Source of the DNA: Membranipora membranacea
Lineage: Eukaryota > Bryozoa > Gymnolaemata > Cheilostomatida > Membraniporidae
Length of the DNA: 64,000 bases
Direction: 5' to 3'
NCBI GenBank assembly: GCA_914767715.1
Contig: OU612065.1
Span: 28,894,001 to 28,958,000 of the forward strand
Numbering within the stretch: the first letter of the stretch is position 1; each line of letters begins with the position of its first letter. The position numbers and the translations under genes are program-made. Shown in pieces: positions 21,696 through 35,056 of this stretch. The notes under the pieces were generated by a model. That model ran no database searches, was not told the DNA's origin, and saw only the letters and a program-made list of their open reading frames with translations.

Positions 21696-23366
21696 ATCTG
21701 GCCGTAAAAAACACCAAGGGTCCCCCCTTTGTTACTTTTTATAATTTTAAAGTCGCTCTCATCTCTGTTCTATTTATCGTAGGATCTTCATATTCTGGAA
21801 TTTGAATGAGGCCAATGAGGCCATCAAGTGGTCAGAGTTTGAAAGAAATCCGATGGCTTTTTAATTTTTTCGCCTGCCGTTTGGCATGTTTTTTTATGTC
21901 AAAATTGGCCCTCGTTAAAAATGTTGCTGACGCCAATCTAAGAGGGGCAGCCCCGAACGGTTTTCCGTTCCAAAGTCAACATGAAATTCCACACGGTATA
22001 GAGTAGGTTAGAAGGCAATCTATTTTTTAATCTGGCCGTAAGAAACACCAAGGGTCCCCCCTTTGTTACTTTTTATAATTTTAAAGTCGCTCTCATCTCT
22101 GTTCTATTTATCGTAGGATCTTCATATTCTGGAATTTGAATGAGGCCAATGAGGCCATCAACTGGTCAGAGTTTAAAAGAAATCCGATGGCTTTTTAATT
22201 TTTTCGCCTGCCGCTTGGCATGTTTTTTTATGTCAAAATTGGCCCCCGTTAAAAATGTTGCTGACGCCAATCTAATAGGGGCAGCCCCGAACGGTTTTCC
22301 GTTCCAAAGTCAGCATGAAATTCCACACGGTATAGTTTAGGTTAGAAGGCAATCTATTTTTTAATCTGGCCGTAAAAAACACCAAGGGTCCCCCCTTTGT
22401 TACTTTTTATAATTTTAAGGTCGCTCTCATCTCTGTTCTATTTATCGTAGGATCTTCATATTCTGGAATTTGAATGAGGCCAATGAGGCCATCAACTGGT
22501 CAGAGTTTAAAAGAAATCCGATGGCTTTTTAATTTTTTCGCCTGCCGTTTGGCATGTTTTTTTATGTCAAAATTGGCCCTCGTTAAAAATGTTGCTGACG
22601 CCAATCTAAGAGGGGCAGCCCCGAACGGTTTTCCGTTCCAAAGTCAGCATGAAATTCCACATGGTATAGAGTAGGTTAGAAGGCAATCTATTTTTTAATC
22701 TGGCCGTAAAAAACACCAAGGGTCCCCCCTTTGTTACTTTTTATAATTTTAAAGTCGCTCTCATCTCTGTTCTATTTATCGTAGGATCTTCATATTCTGG
22801 AATTTGAATGAGGCCAATGAGGCCATCAACTGGTCAGAGTTTAAAAGAAATCCGATGGCTTTTTAATTTTTACGCCTGCCGTTTGGCATGTTTTTTTATT
22901 CTCAAAATTGGCCCTCGTTAAAAATGTTGCTGACGCCAATCTAAGAGGGGCAGCCCCGAACGGTTTTCCGTTCCAAAGTCAGCATGAAATTCCACACGGT
23001 ATAGAGTAGGTTAGAAGGCAATCTATTTTTTAATCTGGCCGTAAAAAACACCAAGGGTCCCCCCTTTGTTACTTTTTATAATTTTAAAGTCGCTCTCATC
23101 TCTGTTCTATTTATCGTAGGATCTTCATATTCTGGAATTTGAATGAGGCCAATGAGGCCATCAACTGGTCAGAGTTTAAAAGAAATCCGATGGCTTTTTA
23201 ATTTTTTCGCCTGCCGTTTGGCATGTTTTTTTATGTCACAATTGGCCCTCGTTAAAAATGTTGCTGACGCCAATCTAAGAGGGGCAGCCCCGAACGGTTT
23301 TCCGTTCCAAAGTCAGCATGAAATTCCACACGGTATAGAGTAGGTTAGAAGGCAATCTATTTTTTA
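21696..23366 (+). repeat. 5-monomer higher-order unit III, copy 1 (1671 bp)
   Basis: Ordered markers: CAAGTGGTCAG with GTTTGAAAG and GTCAACATG; GTAAGAAAC with CCGCTTGGC, GGCCCCCGTT, CTAATAGG and TATAGTTTAGG; TTTTAAGGTCGC with CACATGGTATAG; TTTTTACGCC with TTTATTCTCAAAATTGG (335 bp); and GTCACAATTGG. Confidence 0.92.
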
Positions 23367-25037
23367 ATCTGGCCGTAAAAAACACCAAGGGTCCCCCCTT
23401 TGTTACTTTTTATAATTTTAAAGTCGCTCTCATCTCTGTTCTATTTATCGTAGGATCTTCATATTCTGGAATTTGAATGAGGCCAATGAGGCCATCAAGT
23501 GGTCAGAGTTTGAAAGAAATCCGATGGCTTTTTAATTTTTTCGCCTGCCGTTTGGCATGTTTTTTTATGTCAAAATTGGCCCTCGTTAAAAATGTTGCTG
23601 ACGCCAATCTAAGAGGGGCAGCCCCGAACGGTTTTCCGTTCCAAAGTCAACATGAAATTCCACACGGTATAGAGTAGGTTAGAAGGCAATCTATTTTTTA
23701 ATCTGGCCGTAAGAAACACCAAGGGTCCCCCCTTTGTTACTTTTTATAATTTTAAAGTCGCTCTCATCTCTGTTCTATTTATCGTAGGATCTTCATATTC
23801 TGGAATTTGAATGAGGCCAATGAGGCCATCAACTGGTCAGAGTTTAAAAGAAATCCGATGGCTTTTTAATTTTTTCGCCTGCCGCTTGGCATGTTTTTTT
23901 ATGTCAAAATTGGCCCCCGTTAAAAATGTTGCTGACGCCAATCTAATAGGGGCAGCCCCGAACGGTTTTCCGTTCCAAAGTCAGCATGAAATTCCACACG
24001 GTATAGTTTAGGTTAGAAGGCAATCTATTTTTTAATCTGGCCGTAAAAAACACCAAGGGTCCCCCCTTTGTTACTTTTTATAATTTTAAGGTCGCTCTCA
24101 TCTCTGTTCTATTTATCGTAGGATCTTCATATTCTGGAATTTGAATGAGGCCAATGAGGCCATCAACTGGTCAGAGTTTAAAAGAAATCCGATGGCTTTT
24201 TAATTTTTTCGCCTGCCGTTTGGCATGTTTTTTTATGTCAAAATTGGCCCTCGTTAAAAATGTTGCTGACGCCAATCTAAGAGGGGCAGCCCCGAACGGT
24301 TTTCCGTTCCAAAGTCAGCATGAAATTCCACATGGTATAGAGTAGGTTAGAAGGCAATCTATTTTTTAATCTGGCCGTAAAAAACACCAAGGGTCCCCCC
24401 TTTGTTACTTTTTATAATTTTAAAGTCGCTCTCATCTCTGTTCTATTTATCGTAGGATCTTCATATTCTGGAATTTGAATGAGGCCAATGAGGCCATCAA
24501 CTGGTCAGAGTTTAAAAGAAATCCGATGGCTTTTTAATTTTTACGCCTGCCGTTTGGCATGTTTTTTTATTCTCAAAATTGGCCCTCGTTAAAAATGTTG
24601 CTGACGCCAATCTAAGAGGGGCAGCCCCGAACGGTTTTCCGTTCCAAAGTCAGCATGAAATTCCACACGGTATAGAGTAGGTTAGAAGGCAATCTATTTT
24701 TTAATCTGGCCGTAAAAAACACCAAGGGTCCCCCCTTTGTTACTTTTTATAATTTTAAAGTCGCTCTCATCTCTGTTCTATTTATCGTAGGATCTTCATA
24801 TTCTGGAATTTGAATGAGGCCAATGAGGCCATCAACTGGTCAGAGTTTAAAAGAAATCCGATGGCTTTTTAATTTTTTCGCCTGCCGTTTGGCATGTTTT
24901 TTTATGTCACAATTGGCCCTCGTTAAAAATGTTGCTGACGCCAATCTAAGAGGGGCAGCCCCGAACGGTTTTCCGTTCCAAAGTCAGCATGAAATTCCAC
25001 ACGGTATAGAGTAGGTTAGAAGGCAATCTATTTTTTA
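23367..25037 (+). repeat. 5-monomer higher-order unit III, copy 2 (1671 bp)
   Basis: Adjacent copy of 21696-23366 with every marker in the same order and the same length. I noticed no difference between the two copies by eye, which makes this the freshest-looking duplication in the window. Four-monomer parts of the unit recur at 27709-29045 and 35057-36393. Confidence 0.92.
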
Positions 25038-27708
25038 ATCTGGCCGTAAAAAACACCAAGGGTCCCCCCTTTGTTACTTTTTATAATTTTAAAGTCGCTC
25101 TCATCTCTGTTCTATTTATCGTAGGATCTTCATATTCTGGAATTTGAATGAGGCCAATGAGGCCATCAACTGGTCAGAGTTTAAAAGAAATCCGATGGCT
25201 TTTTAATTTTTTCGCCTGCCGTTTGGCATGTTTTTTTGTGTCAAAATTGGCCCTCGTTAAAAACGTTGCTGACGCCAATCTAAGAGGGGCAGCCCCGAAC
25301 GGTTTTCCGTTCCAAAGTCAGCATGAAATTCCACACGGTATAGAGTAGGTTAGAAGGCAATCTATTTTTTAATCTGGCCGTAAAAAACACCTAGGGTCCC
25401 CCCTCTGTTACTTTTTATAATTTTAAAGTCGCTCTCATCTCTGTTCTATTTATCGTAGGATCTTCATATTCTGGAATTTGAATGAGGCCAATGAGGCCAT
25501 CAACTGGTCAGAGTTTAAAAGAAATCCGATGGCTTTTTAATTTTTTCGCCTGCCGTTTGGCATGTTTTTTTATGTCAAAATTGGCCCTCGTTAAAAATGT
25601 TGCTGACGCCAATCTAAGAGGGGCAGCCCCGAACGGTTTTCCGTTCCAAAGTCAGCATGAAATTCCACACGGTATAGAGTAGGTTAGAAGGCAATCTATT
25701 TTTTAATCTGGCCGTAAAAAACACCAAGGGTCCCCCCTTTGTTACTTTTCATAATTTTAAAGTCGCTCTCATCTCTGTTCTATTTATCGTAGGATCTTCA
25801 TATTCTGGAATTTGAATGAGGCCAATGAGGCCATCAACTGGTCAGAGTTTCAAAGAAATCCGTTGGCTTTTTAATTTTTTCGCCCGCCGTTTGGCATGTT
25901 TTTTTATGTCAAAATTGGCCCTCGTTAAAAATGTTGCTGACGCCAATCTAAGAGGGGCAGCCCCGAACAGTTTTCCGTTCCAAAGTCAGCATGAAATTCC
26001 ACACGGTATAGAGTAGGTTAGAAGGCAATCTATTTTTTAATCTGGCCGTAAAAAACACCAAGGGTCCCCCCTTTGTTACTTTTTATAATTTTAAAGTCGC
26101 TCTCATCTCTGTTCTATTTATCGTAGGATCTTCATATTCTGGAATTTGAATGAGGCCAATGAGGCCATCAACTGGTCAGAGTTTAAAAGAAATCCGATGG
26201 CTTTTTAATTTTTTCGCCTGCCGTTTGGCATGTTTTTTATGTCAAAATTGGCTCTCGTTAAAAATGTTGCTGACGCCAATCTAAGAGGGGCAGCCCCGAA
26301 CGGTTTTCCGTTCCAAAGTCAGCATGAAATTCCACACGGTATAGAGTAGGTTAGAAGGCAATCTATTTTTTAATCTGGCCGTAAAAAACACCAAGGGTCC
26401 CCCCTTTGTTACTTTTTATAATTTTAAAGTCGCTCTCATCTCTGTTCTATTTATCGTAGGATCTTCATATTCTGGAATTTGAATGAGGCCAATGAGGCCA
26501 TCAACTGGTCAGAGTTTAAAAGAAATCCGATGGCTTTTTAATTTTTTCGCCTGCCGTTTGGCATGTTTTTTTATGTCAAAATTGGCCCTCGTTAAAAATG
26601 TTGCTGACGCCAATCTAAGAGGGGCAGCCCCGAACGGTTTTCCGTTCCAAAGTCAGCATGAAATTCCACACGGTATAGAGTAGGTTAGAAGGCAATCTAT
26701 TTTTTAATCTGGCCGTAAAAAACACCAAGGGTCCCCCCTTTGTTACTTTTTATAATTTTAAAGTCGCTCTCATCTCTGTTCTATTTATCGTAGGATCTTC
26801 ATATTCTGGAATTTGAATGAGGCCAATGAGGCCATCAACTGGTCAGAGTTTAAAAGAAATCAGATGGCTTTTTAATTTTTCCGCCTGCCGTTTGGCATGT
26901 TTTTTTATGTCAAAATTGGCCCTCGTCAAAAATGTTGCTGACGCCAATCTAAGAGGGGCAGCCCCGAACGGTTTTCCGTTCCAAAGTCAGCATGAAATTC
27001 CACACGGTATAGAGTAGGTTAGAAGGCAATCTATTTTTTAATCTGGCCGTAAAAAACACCAAGGGTCCCCCCTTTGTTACTTTTCATAATTTTAAAGTCG
27101 CTCTCATCTCTGTTCTATTTATCGTAGGATCTATATATTCTGGAATTTGAATGAGGCCAATGAGGCCATCAACTGGTCAGAGTTTAAAAGAAATCCGATG
27201 GCTTTTTCATTCTTTCGCCTGCCGTTTGGCATGTTTTTTTATGTCAAAATTGGCCCTCGTTAAAAATGTTGCTGACGCCAATCTAAGAGGGGCAGCCCCG
27301 AACGTTTTTCCGCTCCAAAGTCAGCATGAAATTCCACACGGTATAGAGTAGGTTAGAAGGCAATCTATTTTTTAATCTGGCCGTAAAAAACACCAAGGGT
27401 CCCCCTTTTGTTACTTTTTATAATTTTAAAGTCGCTCTCATCTCTGTTCTATTTATCGTAGGATCTTCATATTCTGGAATTTGAATGAGGCCAATGAGGC
27501 CATCAACTGGTCAGAGTTTAAAAGAAATCCGATGGCTTTTTAATTTTTTCGCCTGCCGTTTGGCATGTTTTTTTATGTCAAAATTGGCCCTCGTTAAAAA
27601 TGTTGCTGACGCCAATCTAAGAGGGGCAGCCCCGAACGATTTTCCGTTCCAAAGTCAGCATGAAATTCCACACGGTATAGAGTAGGTTAGAAGGCAATCT
27701 ATTTTTTA
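25038..27708 (+). repeat. Eight monomers: first occurrence of the V-T-F triplet, then mixed types
   Basis: 25038-26039 holds three monomers in the order TTTTTTGTGTCAAAA (V), CACCTAGGG (T), and GTTTCAAAG with CGTTGGC and AACAGTTTTCC (F). The same triplet returns at 29046 and 31051. Next come a 333-bp monomer (GTTTTTTATG near 26231), a consensus copy, an AATCAGATGG/TTTTTCCGCC copy with GTCAAAAATG, a copy with TTTTTCATTCTTTCGCC and AACGTTTTTCCGCTCC (27041-27374), and one starting with CCCCCTTTTG. Confidence 0.78.
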
Positions 27709-29045
27709 ATCTGGCCGTAAAAAACACCAAGGGTCCCCCCTTTGTTACTTTTTATAATTTTAAAGTCGCTCTCATCTCTGTTCTATTTATCGTAGGATCT
27801 TCATATTCTGGAATTTGAATGAGGCCAATGAGGCCATCAACTGGTCAGAGTTTGAAAGAAATCCGATGGCTTTTTAATTTTTTCGCCTGCCGTTTGGCAT
27901 GTTTTTTTATGTCAAAATTGGCCCTCGTTAAAAATGTTGCTGACGCCAATCTAAGAGGGGCAGCCCCGAACGGTTTTCCGTTCCAAAGTCAACATGAAAT
28001 TCCACACGGTATAGAGTAGGTTAGAAGGCAATCTATTTTTTAATCTGGCCGTAAGAAACACCAAGGGTCCCCCCTTTGTTACTTTTTATAATTTTAAAGT
28101 CGCTCTCATCTCTGTTCTATTTATCGTAGGATCTTCATATTCTGGAATTTGAATGAGGCCAATGAGGCCATCAACTGGTCAGAGTTTAAAAGAAATCCGA
28201 TGGCTTTTTAATTTTTTCGCCTGCCGCTTGGCATGTTTTTTTATGTCAAAATTGGCCCCCGTTAAAAATGTTGCTGACGCCAATCTAATAGGGGCAGCCC
28301 CGAACGGTTTTCCGTTCCAAAGTCAGCATGAAATTCCACACGGTATAGTTTAGGTTAGAAGGCAATCTATTTTTTAATCTGGCCGTAAAAAACACCAAGG
28401 GTCCCCCCTTTGTTACTTTTTATAATTTTAAGGTCGCTCTCATCTCTGTTCTATTTATCGTAGGATCTTCATATTCTGGAATTTGAATGAGGCCAATGAG
28501 GCCATCAACTGGTCAGAGTTTAAAAGAAATCCGATGGCTTTTTAATTTTTTCGCCTGCCGTTTGGCATGTTTTTTTATGTCAAAATTGGCCCTCGTTAAA
28601 AATGTTGCTGACGCCAATCTAAGAGGGGCAGCCCCGAACGGTTTTCCGTTCCAAAGTCAGCATGAAATTCCACATGGTATAGAGTAGGTTAGAAGGCAAT
28701 CTATTTTTTAATCTGGCCGTAAAAAACACCAAGGGTCCCCCCTTTGTTACTTTATATAATTTTAAAGTCGCTCTCATCTCTGTTCTATTTATCGTAGGAT
28801 CTTCATATTCTGGAATTTGAATGAGGCCAATGAGGCCATCAACTGGTCAGAGTTTAAAAGAAATCCGATGGCTTTTTAATTTTTACGCCTGCCGTTTGGC
28901 ATGTTTTTTTATTCTCAAAATTGGCCCTCGTTAAAAATGTTGCTGACGCCAATCTAAGAGGGGCAGCCCCGAACGGTTTTCCGTTCCAAAGTCAGCATGA
29001 AATTCCACACGGTATAGAGTAGGTTAGAAGGCAATCTATTTTTTA
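27709..29045 (+). repeat. Dispersed four-monomer copy of unit III
   Basis: Monomers match the first four of unit III: GTTTGAAAG with GTCAACATG; GTAAGAAAC, CCGCTTGGC, CTAATAGG and TATAGTTTAGG; AAGGTCGC with CACATGG; and TTTTTACGCC with TTATTCTC. The first lacks the CAAGTGG marker and the last has TTTATATAAT. The fifth monomer of the unit is absent here. Confidence 0.82.
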
Positions 29046-31050
29046 ATCTGGCCGTAAAAAACACCAAGGGTCCCCCCTTTGTTACTTTTTATAATTTTAA
29101 AGTCGCTCTCATCTCTGTTCTATTTATCGTAGGATCTTCATATTCTGGAATTTGAATGAGGCCAATGAGGCCATCAACTGGTCAGAGTTTAAAAGAAATC
29201 CGATGGCTTTTTAATTTTTTCGCCTGCCGTTTGGCATGTTTTATTGTGTCAAAATTGGCCCTCGTTAAAAATGTTGCTGACGCCAATCTAAGAGGGGCAG
29301 CCCCGAACGGTTTTCCGTTCCAAAGTCAGCATGAAATTCCACACGGTATAGAGTAGGTTAGAAGGCAATCTATTTTTTAATCTGGCCGTAAAAAACACCT
29401 AGGGTCCCCCCTTTGTTACTTTTTATAATTTTAAAGTCGCTCTCATCTCTGTTCTATTTATCGTAGGATCTTCATATTCTGGAATTTGAATGAGGCCAAT
29501 GAGGCCATCAACTGGTCAGAGTTTAAAAGAAATCCGATGGCTTTTTAATTTTTTCGCCTGCCGTTTGGCATGTTTTTTTATGTCAAAATTGGCCCTCGTT
29601 AAAAATGTTGCTGACGCCAATCTAAGAGGGGCAGCCCCGAACGGTTTTCCGTTCCAAAGTCAGCATGAAATTCCACACGGTATAGAGTAGGTTAGAAGGC
29701 AATCTATTTTTTAATCTGGCCGTAAAAAACACCAAGGGTCCCCCCTTTGTTACTTTTCATAATTTTAAAGTCGCTCTCATCTCTGTTCTATTTATCGTAG
29801 GATCTTCATATTCTGGAATTTGAATGAGGCCAATGAGGCCATCAACTGGTCAGAGTTTCAAAGAAATCCGTTGGCTTTTTAATTTTTTCGCCTGCCGTTT
29901 GGCATGTTTTTTTATGTCAAAATTGGCCCTCGTTAAAAATGTTGCTGACGCCAATCTAAGAGGGGCAGCCCCGAACAGTTTTCCGTTCCAAAGTCAGCAT
30001 GAAATTCCACACGGTATAGAGTAGGTTAGAAGGCAATCTATTTTTTAATCTGGCCGTAAAAAACACCAAGGGTCCCCCCTTTGTTACTTTTTATAATTTT
30101 AAAGTCGCTCTCATCTCTGTTCTATTTATCGTAGGATCTTCATATTCTGGAATTTGAATGAGGCCAATGAGGCCATCAACTGGTCAGAGTTTAAAAGAAA
30201 TCAGATGGCTTTTTAATTTTTCCGCCTGCCGTTTGGCATGTTTTTTTATGTCAAAATTGGCCCTCGTTAAAAATGTTGCTGACGCCAATCTAAGAGGGGC
30301 AGCCCCGAACGGTTTTCCGTTCCAAAGTCAGCATGAAATTCCACACGGTATAGAGTAGGTTAGAAGGCAATCTATTTTTTAATCTGGCCGTAAAAAACAC
30401 CAAGGGTCCCCCCTTTGTTACTTTTTATAATTTTAAAGTCGCTCTCATCTCTGTTCTATTTATCGTAGGATCTTCATATTCTGGAATTTGAATGAGGCCA
30501 ATGAGGCCATCAACTGGTCAGAGTTTAAAAGAAATCCGATGGCTTTTTAATTTTTACGCCTGCCGTTTGGCATGTTTTTTTATTCTCAAAATTGGCCCTC
30601 GTTAAAAATGTTGCTGACGCCAATCTAAGAGGGGCAGCCCCGAACGGTTTTCCGTTCCAAAGTCAGCATGAAATTCCACACGGTATAGAGTAGGTTAGAA
30701 GGCAATCTATTTTTTAATCTGGCCGTAAAAAACACCAAGGGTCCCCCCGTTGTTACTTTTTATAATTTTAAAGTCGCTCTCATCTCTGTTCTATTTATCG
30801 TAGGATCTTCATATTCTGGAATTTGAATGAGGCCAATGAGGCCATCAACTGGTCAGAGTTTAAAAGAAATCCGATGGCTTTTTAATTTTTTCGCCTGCCG
30901 TTTGGCATGTTTTTTTATGTCACAATTGGCCCTCGTTAAAAATGTTGCTGACGCCAATCTAAGAGGGGCAGCCCCGAACGGTTTTCCGTTCCAAAGTCAG
31001 CATGAAATTCCACACGGTATAGAGTAGGTTAGAAGGCAATCTATTTTTTA
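29046..31050 (+). repeat. 6-monomer higher-order unit IV (2005 bp)
   Basis: Order: GTTTTATTGTGTC (V), CACCTAGGG (T), GTTTCAAAG/CGTTGGC/AACAG (F), AATCAGATGG/TTTTTCCGCC, TTTTTACGCC/TTATTCTC, GTCACAATTGG. The last two are the fourth and fifth monomers of unit III, so this unit is a composite of the V-T-F triplet and part of unit III. The V-T-F-AATCAGATGG run repeats 2005 bp later. Confidence 0.8.
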
Positions 31051-34000
31051 ATCTGGCCGTAAAAAACACCAAGGGTCCCCCCTTTGTTACTTTTTATAAT
31101 TTTAAAGTCGCTCTCATCTCTGTTCTATTTATCGTAGGATCTTCATATTCTGGAATTTGAATGAGGCCAATGAGGCCATCAACTGGTCAGAGTTTAAAAG
31201 AAATCCGATGGCTTTTTAGTTTTTTCGCCTGCCGTTTGGCATGTTTTTTTATGTCAAAATTGGCCCTCGTTAAAAATGTTGCTGACGCCAATCTAAGAGG
31301 GGCAGCCCCGAACGGTTTTCCGTTCCAAAGTCAGCATGAAATTCCACACGGTATAGAGTAGGTTAGAAGGCAATCTATTTTTTAATCTGGCCGTAAAAAA
31401 CACCTAGGGTCCCCCCTTTGTTACTTTTTATAATTTTAAAGTCGCTCTCATCTCTGTTCTATTTATCGTAGGATCTTCATATTCTGGAATTTGAATGAGG
31501 CCAATGAGGCCATCAACTGGTCAGAGTTTAAAAGAAATCCGATGGCTTTTTAATTTTTTCGCCTGCCGTTTGGCATGTTTTTTTATGTCAAAATTGGCCC
31601 TCGTTAAAAATGTTGCTGACGCCAATCTAAGAGGGGCAGCCCCGAACGGTTTTCCGTTCCAAAGTCAGCATGAAATTCCACACGGTATAGAGTAGGTTAG
31701 AAGGCAATCTATTTTTTAATCTGGCCGTAAAAAACACCAAGGGTCCCCCCTTTGTTACTTTTCATAATTTTAAAGTCGCTCTCATCTCTGTTCTATTTAT
31801 CGTAGGATCTTCATATTCTGGAATTTGAATGAGGCCAATGAGGCCATCAACTGGTCAGAGTTTCAAAGAAATCCGTTGGCTTTTTAATTTTTTCGCCTGC
31901 CGTTTGGCATGTTTTTTTATGTCAAAATTGGCCCTCGTTAAAAATGTTGCTGACGCCAATCTAAGAGGGGCAGCCCCGAACAGTTTTCCGTTCCAAAGTC
32001 AGCATGAAATTCCACACGGTATAGAGTAGGTTAGAAGGCAATCTATTTTTTAATCTGGCCGTAAAAAACACCAAGGGTCCCCCCTTTGTTACTTTTTATA
32101 ATTTTAAAGTCGCTCTCATCTCTGTTCTATTTATCGTAGGATCTTCATATTCTGGAATTTGAATGAGGCCAATGAGGCCATCAACTGGTCAGAGTTTAAA
32201 AGAAATCAGATGGCTTTTTAATTTTTCCGCCTGCCGTTTGGCATGTTTTTTTATGTCAAAATTGGCCCTCGTTAAAAATGCTGCTGACGCCAATCTAAGA
32301 GGGGCAGCCCCGAACGGTTTTCCGTTCCAAAGTCAGCATGAAATTCCACACGGTATAGAGTAGGTTAGAAGGCAATCTATTTTTTAATCTGGCCGTAAAA
32401 AACACCAAGGGTCCCCCCTTTGTTACTTTTTATAATTTTAAAGTCGCTCTCATCTCTGTTCTATTTATCGTAGGATCTTCATATTCTGGAATTTGAATGA
32501 GGCCAATGAGGCCATCAACTGGTCAGAGTTTAAAAGAAATCAGATGGCTTTTTAATTTTTCCGCCTGCCGTTTGGCATGTTTTTTTATGTCAAAATTGGC
32601 CCTCGTTAAAAATGTTGCTGACGCCAATCTAAGAGGGGCAGCCCCGAACGGTTTTCCGTTCCAAAGTCAGCATGAAATTCCACACGGTATAGAGTAGGTT
32701 AGAAGGCAATCTATTTTTTAATCTGGCCGTAAAAAACACCAAGGGTCCCCCCTTTGTTACTTTTCATAATTTTAAAGTCGCTCTCATCTCTGTTCTATTT
32801 ATCGTAGGATCTTCATATTCTGGAATTTGAATGAGGCCAATGAGGCCATCAACTGGTCAGAGTTTAAAAGACATCCGATGGCTTTTCCATTCTTTCGCCT
32901 GCCGTTTGGCATGTTTTTTTATGTCAAAATTGGCCCTCGTTAAAAATGTTGCTGACGCCAATCTAAGAGGGGCAGCCCCGAACAGTTTTCCGTTCCAAAG
33001 TCAGCATGAAATTCCACACGGTATAGAGTAGGTTAGAAGGCAATCTATTTTTTAATCTGGCCGTAAAAAACACCAAGGGTCCCCCTTTTGTTACTTTTTA
33101 TAATTTTAAAGTCGCTCTCATCTCTGTTCTATTTATCGTAGGATCTTCATATTCTGGAATTTGAATTAGGCCAATGAGGCCATCAACTGGTCAGAGTTTA
33201 AAAGAAATCAGATGGCTTTTTAATTTTTCCGCCTGCCGTTTGGCATGTTTTTTTATGTCAAAATTGGCCCTCGTTAAAAATGTTGTTGACGCCAATCTAA
33301 GAGGGGCAGCCCCGAACGGTTTTCCGTTCCAAAGTCAGCATGAAATTCCACACGGTATAGAGTAGGTTAGAAGGCAATCTATTTTTTAATCTGGCCGTAA
33401 AAAACACCAAGGGTCCCCCCTTTGTTACTTTTCATAATTTTAAAGTCGCTCTCATCTCTGTTCTATTTATCGTAGGATCTTCATATTCTGGAATTTGAAT
33501 GAGGCCAATGAGGCCATCAACTGGTCAGAGTTTAAAAGAAATCCGATGGCTTTTTAATTTTTTCGCCTGCCGTTTGGCATGTTTTTTATGTCAAAATTGG
33601 CCCTCGTTAAAAATGTTGCTGACGCCAATCTAAGAGGGGCAGCCCCGAACGGTTTTCCGTTCCAAAGTCAGCATGAAATTCCACACGGTATAGAGTAGGT
33701 TAGAAGGCAATCTATTTTTTAATCTGGCCGTAAAAAACACCAAGGGTCCCCCCTTTGTTACTTTTTATAATTTTAAAGTCGCTCTCATCTCTGTTCTATT
33801 TATCGTAGGATCTTCATATTCTGGAATTTGAATGAGGCCAATGAGGCCATCAACTGGTCAGAGTTTAAAAGAAATCCGATGGCTTGTTAATTTTTTCGCC
33901 TGCCGTTTGGCATGTTTTTTTATGTCAAAATTGGACCTCGTTAAAAATGTTGCTGACGCCAATCTAAGAGGGGCAGCCCCGAACGGTTTTCCGTTCCAAA

Positions 34001-35056
34001 GTCAGCATGAAATTCCACACGGCATAGAGTAGGTTAGAAGGCAATCTATTTTTTAATCTGGCCGTAAAAAACACCAAGGGTCCCCCCTTTGTTACTTTTT
34101 ATAATTTTAAAGTCGCTCTCATCTCTGTTCTATTTATCGTAGGATCTTCATATTCTGGAATTTGAATGAGGCCAATGAGGCCATCAACTGGTCAGAGTTT
34201 AAAAGAAATCAGATGGCTTTTTAATTTTTCCGCCTGCCGTTTGGCATGTTTTTTTATGTCAAAATTGGCCCTCGTCAAAAATGTTGCTGACGCCAATCTA
34301 AGAGGGGCAGCCCCGAACGGTTTTCCGTTCCAAAGTCAGCATGAAATTCCACACGGTATAGAGTAGGTTAGAAGTAATCTATTTTTTAATCTGGCCGTAA
34401 AAAACACCAAGGGTCCCCCCTTTGTTACTTTTCATAATTTTAAAGTCGCTCTCATCTCTGTTCTATTTATCGTAGGATCTTCATATTCTGGAATTTGAAT
34501 GAGGCCAATGAGGCCATCAACTGGTCAGAGTTTAAAAGAAATCCGATGGCTTTTTCATTCTTTCGCCTGCCGTTTGGCATGTTTTTTTATGTCAAAATTG
34601 GCCCTCGTTAAAAATGTTGCTGACGCCAATCTAAGAGGGGCAGCCCCGAACGGTTTTCCGTTCCAAAGTCAGCATGAAATTCCACACGGTATAGAGTAGG
34701 TTAGAAGGCAATCTATTTTTTAATCTGGCCGTAAAAAACACCAAGGGTCCCCCTTTTGTTACTTTTTATAATTTTAAAGTCGCTCTCATCTCTGTTCTAT
34801 TTATCGTAGGATCTTCATATTCTGGAATTTGAATGAGGCCAATGAGGCCATCAACTGGTCAGAGTTTAAAAGAAATCAGATGGCGTTTTAATTTTTCCGC
34901 CTGCCGTTTGGCATGTTTTTTTAACTCAAAATTGGCCCTCGTTAAAAATGTTGCTGACGCCAATCTAAGAGGGGCAGCCCCGAACGGTTTTCCGTTCCAA
35001 AGTCAGCATGAAATTCCACACGGTATAGAGTAGGTTAGAAGGCAATCTATTTTTTA
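31051..35056 (+). repeat. Partial second copy of unit IV and AATCAGATGG-rich monomers (12 monomers)
   Basis: 31051-32386 repeats the first four monomers of unit IV, although the first has TTTTAGTTTTTTCGCC in place of the GTGTC marker. After that, AATCAGATGG/TTTTTCCGCC monomers (32387, 33055, 34056, 34723) alternate with TTTCATAAT monomers; two of the latter (32721 and 34389) carry the CATTCTTTCGCC marker. Private changes include GAATTAGGCC near 33164, GTTGTTGACG near 33284 and TTTTTAACTCAAAA near 34918. The monomer 34056-34388 is 333 bp (GAAGTAATC). Confidence 0.76.
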
